A DNA stretch of 64,000 bases from Asterochloris sp. CNOR1 (GCA_963969365.1 OZ017748.1:2316001-2380000); one strand, 5' to 3'. Counted from the first letter of the stretch, positions 10,240 through 23,094 are shown. The notes: a model not told the origin generated them from the letters alone. Made by a program: numbers and translations.

Positions 10240-11461
10240 TCAGAGGGTGCGCCTGCCATCCAGCCAGACGCCACCATTGCACCCCTCTCTATTATGTATG
10301 CAGTGCAGAATAGAGTCGCCCCCCTGCCCTGCCCGCCGGGGTGCCCCACCACCCCCCATGTCAGTCCTGCAGCCCAGGCTAAAAGTCGTTCGCAAGAGAG
10401 CAGCCCTGAGACAAGGAGCTGGCCTCCAGGTTCACAGCTTACACAAAGCATCGAGCTCAAGCTGGCTCACCTGCACCATCCAGGGTCAGCTGCACAGCAG
10501 GTTATGCCCCTACCAGTCAGCCGAGGGTCGCGAGCATACAGCTGGCTGGCCCGGTTGAGCATCGCTTTCTGCAAAGCATAGCTGCAGGTCAGGGGAGAAG
10601 CTGTGTCGGCTTGCATGGCCAGGGGGGCACCCACCGTGATGCAGTAGCAGGGTTTGAATCCAGACTGTGGCCCCTGTGCTGTGCTGACGCTGCACTTTTG
10701 CAACAGCTGAGGGACGTTTACAGCGCCCGTGATCGCATTCTGGAACTCTGGGCTGCAATTCCCAAGGTCCCCAAGCCCAGATGTTACATTGACAATGTGC
10801 GCGCCTGCAGGTCAGCACACAGCATGTCTGCATGTCATGGCAGTCTGCTGACATGCTAGGCGCCAGGGCGTCTTAGGCAGAACGTACCATCTGGCAGGTG
10901 CTGCAGCAAAGCCTCCGTCATGCGCACCGGCCCCAGTAGATTGGTTCCCAAGGTGAACCCCCACACTGGCTCGCTCCATCCGTCAGGGTAGACGCTGGCG
11001 GGCATGTGAGGGATGGCATCAATAACAGTTCATCAATTCAGAGGTATAGAGCAGCAAGCACTGACCCAGCATTGTTGACGACTGTGCCGACTTGGCCATG
11101 GAACTCTTTGCCAATCACATCAGCCAGCTGCTGAATGCTCTCCTCTGAGGACACGTCCAGCTGCAGGGCGACGCAGTGGTCTGCTGGCACCTGGCTTGCA
11201 TCAAGAATCGATTGGCGAGCAGCTTGCCCTGCAAGGACTAGCCTGGCTCAGAGGAAGACGCATGCATGCTGCATCAGCTGCCTCACCTGCTGCTGTGTTT
11301 CTGCTAGTAAGAATGACCCTGCTGCCAGAGTTGACAAGCTTACGAGCCACGTCTAGGCCGAGGCCCCTGTTGCCTCCTGCAGGCCAGAAGAAGCAGGCAA
11401 TGAGTGCTTGTCAGCAAGCCCCTGGATCTTTTGATGACTCACCTGTGATCAGGGTGTACAT
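10240..11461 (-). CDS. Short-chain dehydrogenase/reductase (SDR)
   Basis: Seven exons join in phase: 11461-11443 (19 nt), 11376-11287, 11228-11066, 10994-10888, 10804-10696, 10581-10471 and 10366-10240, giving 241 residues. The N-terminus MYTLITGGNRGLG has the TGxxxGLG dinucleotide-binding motif; VVNNAG is the conserved NNAG; IVNVTSG supplies the catalytic Ser region; YALQKAMLN is the YxxxK active site; DPGWCRTDMGG closes the Rossmann core and the end reads GGVWLDGRRTL. The C3 carbonyl-reductase-like form (TDMGG) suggests NADPH use on carbonyl substrates; the actual substrate is unknown. No transit peptide is visible, so likely cytosolic. The splice into exon 6 fits phase 2, though an unspliced read-through is also open. 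Confidence 0.87.
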
Positions 11462-11751
11462 GGCTGATCAGCCTAGACTTGGGTTGAACGACCGTGCAAA
11501 TCAGACATAAATTGATCCAGTCCCAAAAGTGCCTATACCTACACATCACAGCAGCGTCAATGGGGCAGGCCTAGACCCGCACGCCGACCAGAGAAGCCAT
11601 TCTACTCTTCTTCTTGTTGACTTTTTTTGTGGTGTTTTATTGGTTTTCATGCGGTGGGAAGGGACCCCATGAGTTGCCCATGCAGCAGAATGTTGTCCTT
11701 CATTGATGTCCTTTGAAAGTTTATAACTTGATATTGTTCAGTCCTAGAATT
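11462..11751. other. Intergenic, BRE1 3' UTR and SDR promoter
   Basis: 290 bp between the BRE1 stop (11752) and the SDR start (11461); both genes are on the minus strand. It includes a T-rich plus-strand tract at about 11608-11645 (A-rich in the transcribed sense). No coding exon seen. Confidence 0.4.
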
Positions 11752-14700
11752 TCACAGCACTACTTCAACTATTTCCGAGCGTGCCCCAATCTTGGTGGCA
11801 CACGCAGGACACTTACGATTCCTGCTGTTCCATGTCTGCAGAATGCATTGCTTGCAGAACAGATGCTTACACTTGAGCAGAATCGTGTCCTTCTTTCTCT
11901 CCTGGCACACATCGCAGCGGATCTGCTGCTGCAAGCTGTTCACCTGGGCTTGCAGCTCCTCAGCGAGACTGTTTTTGCCCGCTGATTGGTCCTGGTTCAC
12001 CTTGCTCATGCGATGCTGGAGGACCTGCAGGTGCAGCAGGCGGCCAAACGCGCTGGCTTGACAAAACATTGACTTCAAGGCCAGCAATGGGCCTCAGCTG
12101 AATCTGAACGGCTGCTGACCTGCAGCCCGGCAAAGGCAGGATTGCTGCAGAAACCTCTCACCCGCCTTCCCTCCCTTGGCCCCCCTCATAGCACAGCGGA
12201 GTGCACAGCAGCCCAAACTCTCTCAGGCAGCCGGGCAGACCTCAGGTCACCTTTGCTTGTGCCGCCAATCTGGCTCAACACCCTGTCTTCCACGTGCAGC
12301 CGCCCATCCCAGTCTGCAGCAGCCCCCAGCCCCAGAGGCAGCCCATTGCAACGCCAACTCACCTTTAGGTCTTCCTGCACGCGCTGTCGCTTGTGCTGCT
12401 CCTGACTCAGCTCCTCAGCTGCCTGGTCTGCTGCATGCTTGTACTCGCCGCACTCACGCTGTGCTTCCTGCAGCAGGACCTGCTGGTCCTGCAAGGCCCG
12501 CTCCCGGCTCTGCACTGCCGCACCGGCGTGGTCAGCCTGCTGCTGTGCTGCCTGTGCCGCCTGCTGGGCAGCCTGCTCCCGCCATGACTGTTCCTGCACA
12601 GCAGAAACAGCCCAGAGAGTCACGAGATTGTATGGGCTTGCTGTGCAGGCACTGCAGCGGCTCCAGACCACGCCGCAAGCGGCAGGCGGCTGGCAGCCTG
12701 CAGGAACGCCTGCATGCCTGATGTGCTGCCACGCCCAAGCCTGCCGGCAGCCCGCCATGGCTCACAGAGCAACGCTCCCTGCCTCTTGTCCAGGCTCCGA
12801 TGGGTCACAGCTCCCGGCCTGCCACAGCAGACATCACCATGCTCTCAACTCGATCTGTGCCATGACGACAGTGATGCTCCGCTTCAGTAAAGCTCAGCTG
12901 CATTAAAGCTCAGCTGCCAGCCTGATCCTGACCCTGACCTCTGCCCAGGCTGCAGACCACTGACGCGTCAGGCGACCGCTCACCTTGCCCTATGCAATGG
13001 GAGCTGCGATGCATCCAGGCTTGCAGCCTACTCAGAGCACACAAACCAAGCCTGGCCGGCTCCTTACCTTGACCTCGGCTGCAAGGGCAGCGATGCGCTG
13101 CTCACACTTGGCCTTGGTCTCCTGTACCTCTGCGCAGCGCTGGTCGGCCATGCGTGCCTGCTGCTGCTGCCGCTCTGCCTCCAGCCGTAGCCGAGCTACA
13201 CTCTGCCTCTCGGCCTCCAGCTCAGCTGACACCATGGCCGTCTGCTGGACATGCCTGGTGGCCTCCTGCTGGGTTGCATGGAGGGACTGTGTGCAGGCGT
13301 CAATCTCGGCAACAAAGGCATCGCTCTGGGCCTGCACGGCAATTGGTGCAAGGATGTGGTGGCCAACATGCCTGCTGCTTCAGCAGGCAGACTGCCCATG
13401 CGCAGCAAGAGCCACAAGACCCAGAAGTGTAGCCCAAACAGCAGATTCCAAGGGGGGATGCCTCTTGCAGTCAGCACTTGCTTCCCCATGCTAGAAGGCA
13501 TTCGTCAGCACAGTGCAGCTGCACACTGACCAAGCATCTGGGGCATTCCCCACATAGGCGCCTCGTCTGCTCACTTGGCGAGCTTCAGCAGCAGGCTGCA
13601 CATGACTGTGGTCGGCCATACACCTGGCCAACAACAGGCTGCCTCTGAGCAAGACTGCACCGTGCGGAGCCCCCACCTGCATGTCCTTGACTTGCCCCTG
13701 AAGCAGCTCTAGCTGGCGCCGCAGGTCGGCAGCCTCTGCCTGCAGCTCATCCACTTCCCTGCCTGCCCGGTCGGCCTCAGCCCGAGCTGCCTCCTGCAGC
13801 CAGGCATGTTGGTCTTGGTCACCACTTGCAACAACTGTGCAAAGCAGATGGCTACCACTGATGTGCTGAGCGCTCGCTGGTAGCCCTAGGCAGCCCCTCT
13901 GCAGTGTGCTGCTGTCACTGCCTGGGCTTGGCCAGCTGCTTAGGCTACAGCAACGGTTTGCCACTCCTCTTGTCTCACACTGGAGCGCTGCTTTGAAGGG
14001 CTTAGGGCAGTCTGGGTGTGGCTTGGGGCCTGCTCTTCCTGTCTGAAGCCAAAGCCGTGGAACCTCCCTTGCTGCGATGCAGCTGGGCCCCGAAGGCATC
14101 CAAGGTGAAAGGGTGGCCCCACAGATCTCACCGTGAGGGCGCTCTGTGACTGCAGGCTGGCCTGCAGGGGGTGCCCAGCCAGCTGGGCCTGGCTGGCCTG
14201 TAGCTCCCGCCGCAGGGAGTCCTCGCTCTGCCGCACCTCCGCCAGCTGCCGCTGGTCCTGGGAGCACAGGCCCAGCAGGGACTCCACAAAAACCTTCAGG
14301 TCCTCAGAGCGCAGCTGCACAGCAGCCAAGGACGTCTTGCCGTGTTGACTGGCACACTCATACCAGATGTAATGCAATGCAGCATGTGAAAGCAGCCAGG
14401 AACAGTTGCAGCAGACCCCGCTGATGCACAGCAGCAAAAGGAGGGCCACGAGGAGGGTCCAGACAGCACTGCAGTGAGTGGCGACTGACAGGCTGTGCAG
14501 CCAACCTTGAGCTGCTGTATCTGGTCCATATCAGCTTTGTAGGTCTGCAGCCGGGCCTCCAGGCGAGCTACTCTCCTGCTCATGACCTGCAGCAGGGGCA
14601 CAGGCTCAGCAGGCTGACAGCACTAGGAGCAAAGGCGTCCCAGACAGCAACCCAGGCCCACAAAGCTTCAAGCAAGCGCCAAACCCAAGAGGCGGGCCAT

Positions 14701-17700
14701 CAGAGCTCCCATATTGCTTCAAGCCTCAGTGCGGCCACAAGCTTCCCCCCAAAAAGGCACCCCAGCAACATCACCTGCTGCATGCGCAGTGCTCGACTGG
14801 CCTCCAACTTGGCTGCCACCGCCGCCTGGTCTCTGCTGCCAGCAGCAAAGAGCTTAGCCCGAGCCTCATCCAAGTCCTGCAGCCAAGTACCAGCCATAGT
14901 GACAGCAACCATGCTCGGTACAGGCAGCCAATTTCCCGGCCCTGTGGAATGCACCGACAAAGCAGCATCTCTGCTCTAGTGCACCATAGCCGCTTGACAG
15001 AAGCACCTCCAAAGCGTTGACAGTGCACTGACCTGCTGGACCCTGGCCAGGCTCTCTGCCAGCTGCGGCAGGCTGTGCTGGGGGGCTGTGCGGGCCTCTG
15101 CCTGCTGCCGCAGGTGGTGTTCAGAATCACGCTCTGCAGTGACCTGCTGTAGCTGCGTGCGCAGGGTGTGAGTGTGCTCCTCACACTTGCTCAGCTGGTC
15201 GTGAGCATAGGCAGCGTCCTTCGTCTGCACGGGCAGCAGTGGCACCATCTTGCCATGGTGCCGGCTTATCAGGTTGCCATTGGCGGCCAGTCCTTCTGCA
15301 GCTCGCATGCACCTCAAAATCATATTTGTTGGCATGACATGATCGACTGTCAGAGCTGCCAACTGATGCCTCAGGCGCAGGCGAAGGTATGCCCTGGCTG
15401 CGCATTGACCTGCACTAGCTTGCCAGCAGGCGGCCTGTATGCCATGCAGCACCACTCTGCCTCACCGCCCTCTGAACCTCCTGCTCCAGGCGGAAGGCCC
15501 CCTGGTTTTTGGCAATCTCCTGCTGCAAGCTGCCCTTCATCTGCTCAGCCTGCGCTCTCCAGTGGTTCCGGTCCTGCTGCAGGTTCTGGTACATCTGGGA
15601 GTGGGCCACCCGCTGCTCGCTGCGAGCCTGCATCTGAAGCGTCTGCACCTCCCTGCGGGGCAGCCATGGGGCACCACGTGCTGATGTGGACACCTGAGCG
15701 CATACCCATCTGCCTGGGCTATGCGGCGCCACCTTCTGCATGTGATTGACCACCATGTACACCTCCCCGCAAGGCATAAATGCGCCCGCGTTCTGGTCAA
15801 AGCCAAGCCCCGCACAGAGCTGCTGCACAAAGTTGCTGCAGTGCCAGCTGATGTTCGGCACCCTGTGCACCTGCAGGCAGCTGTACAGCGCAAGGAACCG
15901 CATTGTGGTGCCTGCAAATTAGGATGAAGCCTCTGGACCGCCCATGTATTGTAGACGGCTGCCAAGTCGTGTGCTGCTGTGCGGTGTTGAGCTTGACAGG
16001 ATGTCGACAGCAACGCACACAGCTGCAAGCCAGCTGTGAGCCTGCCTGTTCGCACACAACTTTGCAGCAGCACAGGCACCCACCTGCGCAAGCATGCCGT
16101 CGTCTCGCGCTCCGCCTGCAGGTCAGCGCTGCGGGCGGCCAGGCGTGTCTGTGCCTCCTCCAGCGACAGCCATAGCTTCTCCATGGCCTGCCCAGCCGCA
16201 GCGGCATCCTCCCTCATCACTGCTGCAGCTGCGCTGGCCCCTGCCCCCAAGGTCACGTGGTTGCTGTCTGCTTCCGGCTTGGGAGCAGCTGCCGGTGCTG
16301 GATCAGACTGCGCAGCAGTGTGTGCAGGCATGCCTGCAGCACCACCACGGCAGGATCCTAGTGCTAAGGGTCTCAGTACAAGGAAGTAGATGCCTGCTCT
16401 TGGTGGCTGGCCTAAAGGTGTTCTTGTCACCAATCGGATGTGTACAGCACTTTGCGGGGGTCCACTCAGATTGGAGGCCCCAGCCTCCCCCCTGCAGCTA
16501 GGTCCAAGCAACTAGCCTGCAGCAAAGGCTAGTCACTCAATGACAAGCTGACTGTCAGTCGTTGTGCACCTGTAGAGACCTGGCGCAGCTTCTTCTGGGC
16601 AGCCACCAATCGCTCCTCTGTCTCAGCCAGCTGGTTGTTCAGCTCCTTCTTCTCCTCCTGCAGCTTGAGCACCTCCTCATCCGCCTGCTCCACCTGCAAG
16701 GACCTCAGCCCTGATGTCAGCTCTGCCGGGCTCGAGGCAGTCTCACACAGTGCCAGGCCTTCAGGACTGTCCAGAGGCAGCGGCAGGCCTCCCATCACTC
16801 TAGGACATGGACCAGCCCAGTGGCAGTCCAGGCCTCCCACAGCAGCGCAAACCAATGAACCTCTCCCCAGTAGCAAGTACAAGCATCAGCAAGCAGTGTG
16901 ACACTGTCTGTGCAGCCCAGCTGCTGCAAGCCTGTGACCTTGACGCGGTCTTAGGCATCACCCAGCTGCTCCAAGAGTTGCAACGCTGTCTGCACGCAGC
17001 CTCAGGCATCCATCATCCATCGGGCCTCTGCCTGGAAGCAGGCTGACACCTTTGACGCAAGCTCAAAGTGCTGCCCAGGGCTTTCCAGCAGTCAGTGCCA
17101 TCTGAGATGCACTGCACAGGGGCCCACTACGCCAACATGCGGCCATCGACAGACACCAGGTGCCCAGCTCACCCGCTGCTCAGTGGTCATGAGGAGCCCA
17201 GCCTGAGCGTCATGCTTCTTGAGGAGGGCCTTCACCTCCTCCGTCAGCCGCTTGATCTCACCTTGCATGGCCTGCAGGGCAGCCACTGGTCTCACAGCCA
17301 GTGCACGGCACGATGGCTTGTGGCCTGAGGGGCTCTGCTGTACGCTGAGATGCCAGCCATTGCTGCGCGGCTCAGCCCACAACCCCTGTACCTCTGTCAC
17401 TGCAGCTTGCACAAGGTGGAAATTGTTTGCAGAGCCCAACAACCCAAAGGGGCATCGTCAAAGATGTTTGCGCTTGCATGCACCCCTGAGCACGACTGCT
17501 CAAGGCAAACCCTGCACAGCCTCTCCTCCTGTGATGGTGTGCCTGTCAGTGACTGTTGAGTTGCATCCTGTTTGCTTGCTGAGTCAAGTGGCAAATGTCA
17601 CAATGCAGCAGTCAGCTGCATAACAGCTTGCCTCTACAACCTCCTCTCCCCCTGCAATGATCTGGCCGGCCAGGGCCTCACGCTGCTCCTGCTCATGGGT

Positions 17701-18699
17701 GATAAGGTCCAGCAGCCGCAGCAGGGAATTGCTGGTGGCGCGCTGCTTGGCCTGCAAAGCACGTTCCAGCTCGCTGGCGTCCTCGATCAGCTTGCGGTGG
17801 GCGCTGCGGGCGGTGCTGGCCAGGCTTGAGTCAGAGCGCAGCAGCCTGCAGACACCCAGTGGAGGTCTTCTCTGTGGGCTCAACAGAGCTGCTGGCCACA
17901 ACACCAGAAGCAGCCTGCGTATTGACATTGTGAGGTCTGGCAGAGCACAGGCTCTTGTGTGCCACAACAAGCAATTTGCATCTGCAATGGGCTTGAAACA
18001 GGTCCAGGGGGGGCAGCCAAGCTGTGTCCCAGCTGCGGGCCTCCCTGCTGGATGCCGCAGGGACCCCAGCAGGGGCAGCAGACCACAATCCCACAGCTGG
18101 CTCTCGTCGGCTGTGCAACCCTCATACGAGCCAGCTGCTCCTCAGCTTACCTGTCCAGGAAAGGGTCCATGACACCCAGCTTGCACTCTGCAGCTGATGG
18201 AGCTGGAGCGTCGATGTCCACTGCCTCTGCACCAAACAGCATGCGAGTATGTCAGCTCCCATCTGCGGCTGTGCGATTGAACAGGCATGAGCATGTGCCC
18301 TAGCTGGCAGCAAGCCGACCAGAACCTCTCAGACCCGGCAGCATTGACAGCGGCAAGCATACACCATTGCAGGCTGGGCACCTCTGTCCCTGCTGCGAAC
18401 ACAAGCCCACCTGTCTTGACTGGGCCATTTGAGTGGCCTGCGCTGTCGAGCTGGCCCTGCCTTCGGTCTGGAAGGAAGCAGGTGGCCCGGTCTGCCAGCA
18501 TGATGATGTTGGAGTTCAGCTGAGCCCACAGCCTGCCTGTGACGTTGAGCAGATCCTGGCATTTGGTCTTGAGCTCGATGTGCTTGGAGGCCTGCTCCTC
18601 CAGCTCCTGGATGCGCCGGCGGTGGCTCTCAAGCTGCTCAAGCACCTTCTTGTGCTGGAATGCTGCCACATTTGCAGCAGGCGCACGTCCCTCCATCAT
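11752..18699 (-). CDS. BRE1: BRE1/HUB-type E3 ligase for histone H2B monoubiquitination
   Basis: Fifteen exons join in phase: 18699-18411, 18226-18151, 17845-17641, 17271-17173, 16693-16570, 16333-16084, 15652-15466, 15224-15033, 14876-14775, 14586-14506, 14314-14132, 13793-13677, 13331-13068, 12593-12363 and 12024-11752. The product is 890 residues, close to plant HUB1/HUB2. The N-terminus (FQHKKVLEQLESHRRRI, then LNVTGRLWAQLNSNI) matches the RAD6-binding/N-terminal helical region; the middle is nearly all Glu/Gln/Ala/Leu coiled coil; the C-terminus has a C3HC4 RING with Cys837, Cys840, Cys852, His854, Cys857, Cys860, Cys872 and Cys875, ending IVEVVL. BRE1 with a RAD6-type E2 ubiquitinates H2B in chromatin and promotes H3K4 methylation and transcription elongation. 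The donor after exon 3 (gttgta) is weak, but phase and sequence support it. Confidence 0.9.
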
Positions 18700-18978
18700 G
18701 CAGCTGGCAAGTCTGCCTCAGCTTCAAGAGTCAGGGGCTTGCCACTTCCATTTGAGGGGCAGCATTCTGGCCAGAAAGGCCAACTCTCTCTTGGCCTGTC
18801 GGTGTGATCTCAGTACGTGCACAATGGGCAGGCCCGCATTGCTGGATCTGCACTGGTGTTGGAAACCTGACTTCTTCAGCTGACCTATCCTTCCAGTCTG
18901 ATCTGGCGATCACGACGTCTGCGAAACAGGTCCTGGGCCTCAACCTGTGTTGCGCATATCAAGGGTTGCAGGCGGAGC
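18700..18978. promoter_or_regulatory. Probable bidirectional promoter, BRE1 and Tic22
   Basis: 279 bp between the BRE1 ATG (minus, 18699) and the Tic22 ATG (plus, 18979). No exon was placed. Orientation-based inference only. Confidence 0.35.
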
Positions 18979-21213
18979 ATGCAGGGTCATCAACAGTTCT
19001 CACTGCCGCCTCCTGTTCAGCATGTGCTACAAAACGCTGAACGCCAGCTTGAGCAGCTAAGGCACGGTGCCTCTTCTGGCTGGCAGCAGGTGTCAAGGCA
19101 CGCACAGAGCGTGGTGCAGCAGGCATGCCAGATGCCACAGCAGTCGGTGCAGTTACTGGCAGCCCACTGCCATCAGCGACAGCACTCCCTGGCTTTTGCA
19201 GTGAGCGCCACTGCTGTCCTCTGTATGCCACTGTATGGCTTCCACTTGATGGGGACGCGTGTGCATGCAGAGCATCACATTGACAGGCATAGGGCAACGG
19301 CAGGCACCCGTACAGCCTCTGGCTGAGCTGGCTGAGTCCAAGGCGCCTGCTCAGGAGGATCCCTCCTCAGACTCAGCTGCGTGGAGTAAGGCAGCGCAAC
19401 ACAAGCTGCAGGATGTCCCCATCTGGACCGTGCACCAAAAGCGCAACATTGTGCTGTTGCATAAAGATCCGGTGAGGGCCTTGATGTGCTGTAGCTTAGG
19501 CACCATTACAGGGCTGGCCTAGAGCTGCTGTGAACCGTGGCAGAACCCCACAGTGCTGCCGCTCAGTAAGCAACGCCCAAGTGCAGAGCTGTCCCTCCAG
19601 CATGCTGCTGAGAGTGGTCCTGGTGCTGGGTGCAGGACAGCAAAGGCCAGGATCATGTGGCCTTGTTCTTCATGGGGGAGCAGGACGCAGCAGACCTTCT
19701 CGAGAAGGTCAGTCAGTGGATGTTTGCTGCTGCCATGAGCTGCAGGCAATGACGTGGCAATGCAGTCATGTGTGCTATTGCACAGACCAAGGCAAGCATC
19801 GCCACAACTGTCAGGACAAAGCCACCACGGTGTCAGCTTTACCCAGCTGCTGCTGCGCTGCAGCTCAAGGCCCAGGACCCCAAGCTGGGCAAGCAGTGCA
19901 GCTTGATACAGACATCCCTGGATAAAGTCTACCCCCTGCTTCGGGACAGCAACGGCCGCCTGGTTCCCCTCCAGGAGGAGGTTGAGGCTGCCCTCAAGGT
20001 GTGGCTGCAGTCACGAAGGGAGGTGTGGACGCCACAGCTATGTGCATCGAGCTGCACCTTCCAGATCCACCCTTCGACAGGCTGCATGCAATGTCGGTGT
20101 GGCTGCCTGTAGCTCGTGCATTGTTGCCCTTTGGGCCTCCGGGGGGCTGTGTCAGCAGCAGCAGAGGCTGCCTGCAGTCTGCCAATCCTATGAGGCGCCG
20201 CAATGGTTTCCCAATGGCACACTGGCTTTGCATTCATGGCAGTCAACCTCTGACTATAGCAGAGGCATATGCATGCTCTGGCCATCAACGTGAGAGTTTG
20301 TAGTGTAGCTGCAACTGGCAGGCAATGCAGCACTGCCTGCCAGTCGCAGCGTCTGTCAGGGAGCATGTACCACGGCAGCGGCATCCCCTGTCATGCAGTG
20401 CTACCAGGATGCGGGCGTTGAGGTGGAGGCCTTTGAAGGAGTGCCCCTCTTCCAGGCCAACCACCTGACCCTCCGGGCTGGGGATCGCCGGGTGATGACG
20501 CCCCTGTTCCTGAGCAAGCAGGACCTGGATGCAGCTCTCACCAGCGGCCTGCAGAGGCAGGATCAGGCCTTCCGCACCCACATGCAGGGCAAGGCAGACC
20601 AGGCTCGCATGGAAATCAACAGCGCAGAAAAGGCGGTGTGTGGCCGCAGCTGCAATACTGACCTGGCACCACTGTGCTGTGTGCTGCCGCCAGAATACTG
20701 TTTGCACATGGGCTGTGTGGCGTCCTTTGCTGCTGGCTGACAGTTCTGCAAAGCTGTGGCTTGCCAGAAGCATTGGACACCAGGTAGACTGCTTGAGGAG
20801 CAGCCATGTCAGTCTGCCCAGTCCAACACCTGGATTTTGTACTCCAGTTAACAGAGGCCAAGGGCAGGGGAGACAAGAAGAAACTCCAGGCAGCCATCAG
20901 CAAAGCAACAGAGCAGCTGCAGAGAGCTGAGCAGTTCCAGGCTGAGGGTTTCAAAACTGACCCACCGACCGTGGAGGTTGGGAGTCTTGAGGACGTCATT
21001 GCAAGTGAGCCGTCCTATATAGTGGCTCTGCCTGGCACGTCTTTCACAGAGGGGTGCCACCTGGTCCACAAAGCATGCAAGGAGGCTCTGAAGCATGTCT
21101 TCATGCATGCAGGTATGGAGTCGGGCATGAACACATGGGAAGACGTCATTTTCATACCACCATTTGGCATGCATGGGTTGCGGAGCCAGGCAGGGAACAA
21201 CACAAGCAGTTAG
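18979..21213 (+). CDS. TIC22: Tic22-like plastid protein import component
   Basis: Seven exons join in phase: 18979-19260, 19304-19471, 19636-19707, 19864-19998, 20399-20635, 20848-21004 and 21113-21213, giving 383 residues. The family core is clear: DVPIWTVHQKRNIVLLH (typically VPVYTV...), VALFFMGEQDAADLLEK, KLGKQCSLIQTSLDKVYPL, GVPLFQANHLTLRAGDRR followed by TPLFLSKQDLDAAL, and the end TWEDVIFIPPFG. Tic22 sits in the intermembrane space of the chloroplast envelope and hands preproteins from TOC to TIC. The first 94 residues are Gln/His-rich with a hydrophobic patch and would be the targeting region. The first intron is only 43 nt, the least certain join; an alternative start in frame lies at 19259. 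Confidence 0.82.
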
Positions 21214-21338
21214 GCAGGGATTTCAAACTTGCCCTGGTCCAAAGCCTTCCAATGAACGTAATGAAATGCTCTGCAAATGCCCTAAAACCAGTCTGACGAA
21301 CCAGTGGGCGCACGCAATTGCTTGGCAGACAATGCATC

Positions 21339-21343
21339 TGTAA
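21339..21343 (+). terminator. TGTAA poly(A) signal, Tic22
   Basis: TGTAA, the usual green algal polyadenylation signal, lies 126 nt after the Tic22 stop and 3 nt before the stop codon of the convergent TFIIA gene, so the two mRNAs probably overlap at their 3' ends. Confidence 0.5.
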
Positions 21344-21345
21344 GT

Positions 21346-23094
21346 CTAAAATTTCATTTCGCCATTGACTTTGCTGATGAGGATGTCGCGGCCATGGGCG
21401 TGCAGGATGGCTGCCTTCATGGTGACCTTCCAGGTGGTCTTGACTCGTTTAACCAGTTCGAACTGGCCTAGCAAGACGTCTGGCAGGCCTGTGGCATCGT
21501 CGTCCTCTATCTCCACATCTGACAAGTTGTCCTCCGGCTCCTCAGCAGCCCCCTCCTCACGAGCAGTGACTGCCTCTGGAGCGGCCTCCTCCTGGGCAGG
21601 CTGAGCCGCCTTCTCCTTTTTCCTTTTCCTGCCTTTCTTAGCAGCAGGTGAAGCTGATGGACCACCATCGGCAGGCCCGTCCTGCAGGGAGCAGAGAGGC
21701 AACTCAGCAGGGTGGACTGCTGCATCCCCAGCAGTCCTATGCAGCCAGGAGCTGCCACTAGGGGCAGTGAAGTTGCAGCAAAACTTGGGCATAACCAGAT
21801 CGTCACAGGGGCTGCCACTAAAAGGGCTGGGAAAGCACCTCGCTCACCACTTGCGGCAGGTTGGGCAGGAGTGTGGGGAGCTGGCGGGGTTGATGCTGCT
21901 GCGGTGGCACACCCAGCTGAAAGCTGGTGGCCGCTGCCTCAGTCCGTTGCTGCTTGTACACCTGGCCACCCTGCAGTGGAGTAGGCTACTTGTGAGGCAG
22001 CCTGAGGAGTGTCTGACAGCCTGTGCAACCTGGTGGTGCAGATATGCCCCACAGCTCGCATGACGACCAGCAGCCTGATGGCCAATGCTAAAGTCATCAC
22101 AGAACTGAGGCAGCTTGCCTGGAAGTCATCTGGCATACCCCGCTTCTGGCCCAGCCCCGCACCACTCCCATGCTGCCCCAGAACAGCACCCTGCTGTGCC
22201 CTGCCAGCAGGCATGCTGGACAGGATGAGTGGTGCGCCAGGCCGTAGCCCATGCTGCTGCGACATCAACAAGGGGGGCAGGACCAGGTGCGGCAGCTGCT
22301 GCTGGGGCTGCTGCTTCAGGGGGCCCTGCTGTGTGGGGAGTGCTGTGCTGGACAGCATTAGTGGCGGCGCACCCTGCTGCCGCTGGTGGCGCTGCTGGAG
22401 CAGCAGCTGCTGCTGGCGGTAGTAGGCTTGCATGTCCTGCTGGCAGCGAGGGCAGCAGGCATGAGTGCCAAGTGCTGAAGCAGGGCACAGCGTCAGCCTC
22501 AATCCAGATCCAGCAGCTCAGCGAGCAGGCAACCATGTGGCAAGGACAGGCAGCAGGCCTGCCTCACCTGCCCTTGGGACAGGTGAGCCGCTGGCTGGCC
22601 AAGGTGTGGCAGCTGTCTGGGAGCAGCTGGCTGTCCGCCAAAAATTGGCAGGTCAGGCAGCCTTCCACGTGACTGCCCTGGCTGCCCTCGATCAAAGAGT
22701 GGCAGCCCATTCAGAGCAGGACCGGAGCCTGTGCTTTGGGCTGCCCCAGCCCTGACAGGCAGAAGACAGCATATGTCTCAGGGCTGCACACGTCGCACAC
22801 ATTGGAGCTGGTGCCTCAGTGCACGGCAGGGTCCAGCCTCACTCTTCGTCTGGTGAATTGAGGACGCCACTCTCCCCCAGCTTCTGCTCCCAGAGTACCC
22901 TCAGCTCATCAATGACAGGTCTGATAGAGCAACACACCATGTCAGAGGCCTGGATCCACTAGGCAGGCAGGTGCAAGTCAGGCGCCAGCCTCTCACTCGC
23001 TCTGCTCTGCCACGAAGTCTGCACGTGCTTTGCTGAGGACCTCGTCAATGACAGCTCGGTATACCTCCTGTAGCTGCTCATGATGAGCTTGCAT
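21346..23094 (-). CDS. TFIIA-L: TFIIA large subunit (alpha/beta)
   Basis: Six exons join in phase: 23094-22997, 22920-22843, 22751-22568, 22436-22119, 21970-21848 and 21681-21346, giving 378 residues, similar to plant TFIIA-L. The N-terminus (EVYRAVIDEVLSKARADF, then PVIDELRVLWEQKLGESG) is the four-helix-bundle half. The middle is Gln/Pro-rich (YYRQQQLLLQQRHQRQQ, then GGQVYKQQRT). The last exon has a Lys-rich, then acidic linker (EEPEDNLSDVEIEDDD) and the C-terminal beta-barrel LVKRVKTTWKVTMKAAILH ending ISKVNGEMKF. TFIIA stabilises TBP on the TATA box in RNA polymerase II initiation. The intron after exon 4 uses a GC donor (gcaagc). Convergent with Tic22 (132 bp between stops) and divergent from the SUN gene. 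Confidence 0.9.

Noticed and set aside
10640-10670. tRNA-like T-loop (GGTTTGAATCC) in an SDR intron
   Set aside because: No acceptor stem, D-loop or anticodon arm can be built around it.
16980-17046. Extra BRE1 exon (ALQLLEQLGDA-like frame)
   Set aside because: In the needed frame it has a TAA, and the flanking exons 17173 and 16693 join in phase 0 without it.
22009-22422. Long plus-strand ORFs over the TFIIA gene
   Set aside because: They are shadows of the Gln/Leu-rich minus-strand exons, which splice into a complete TFIIA-L.
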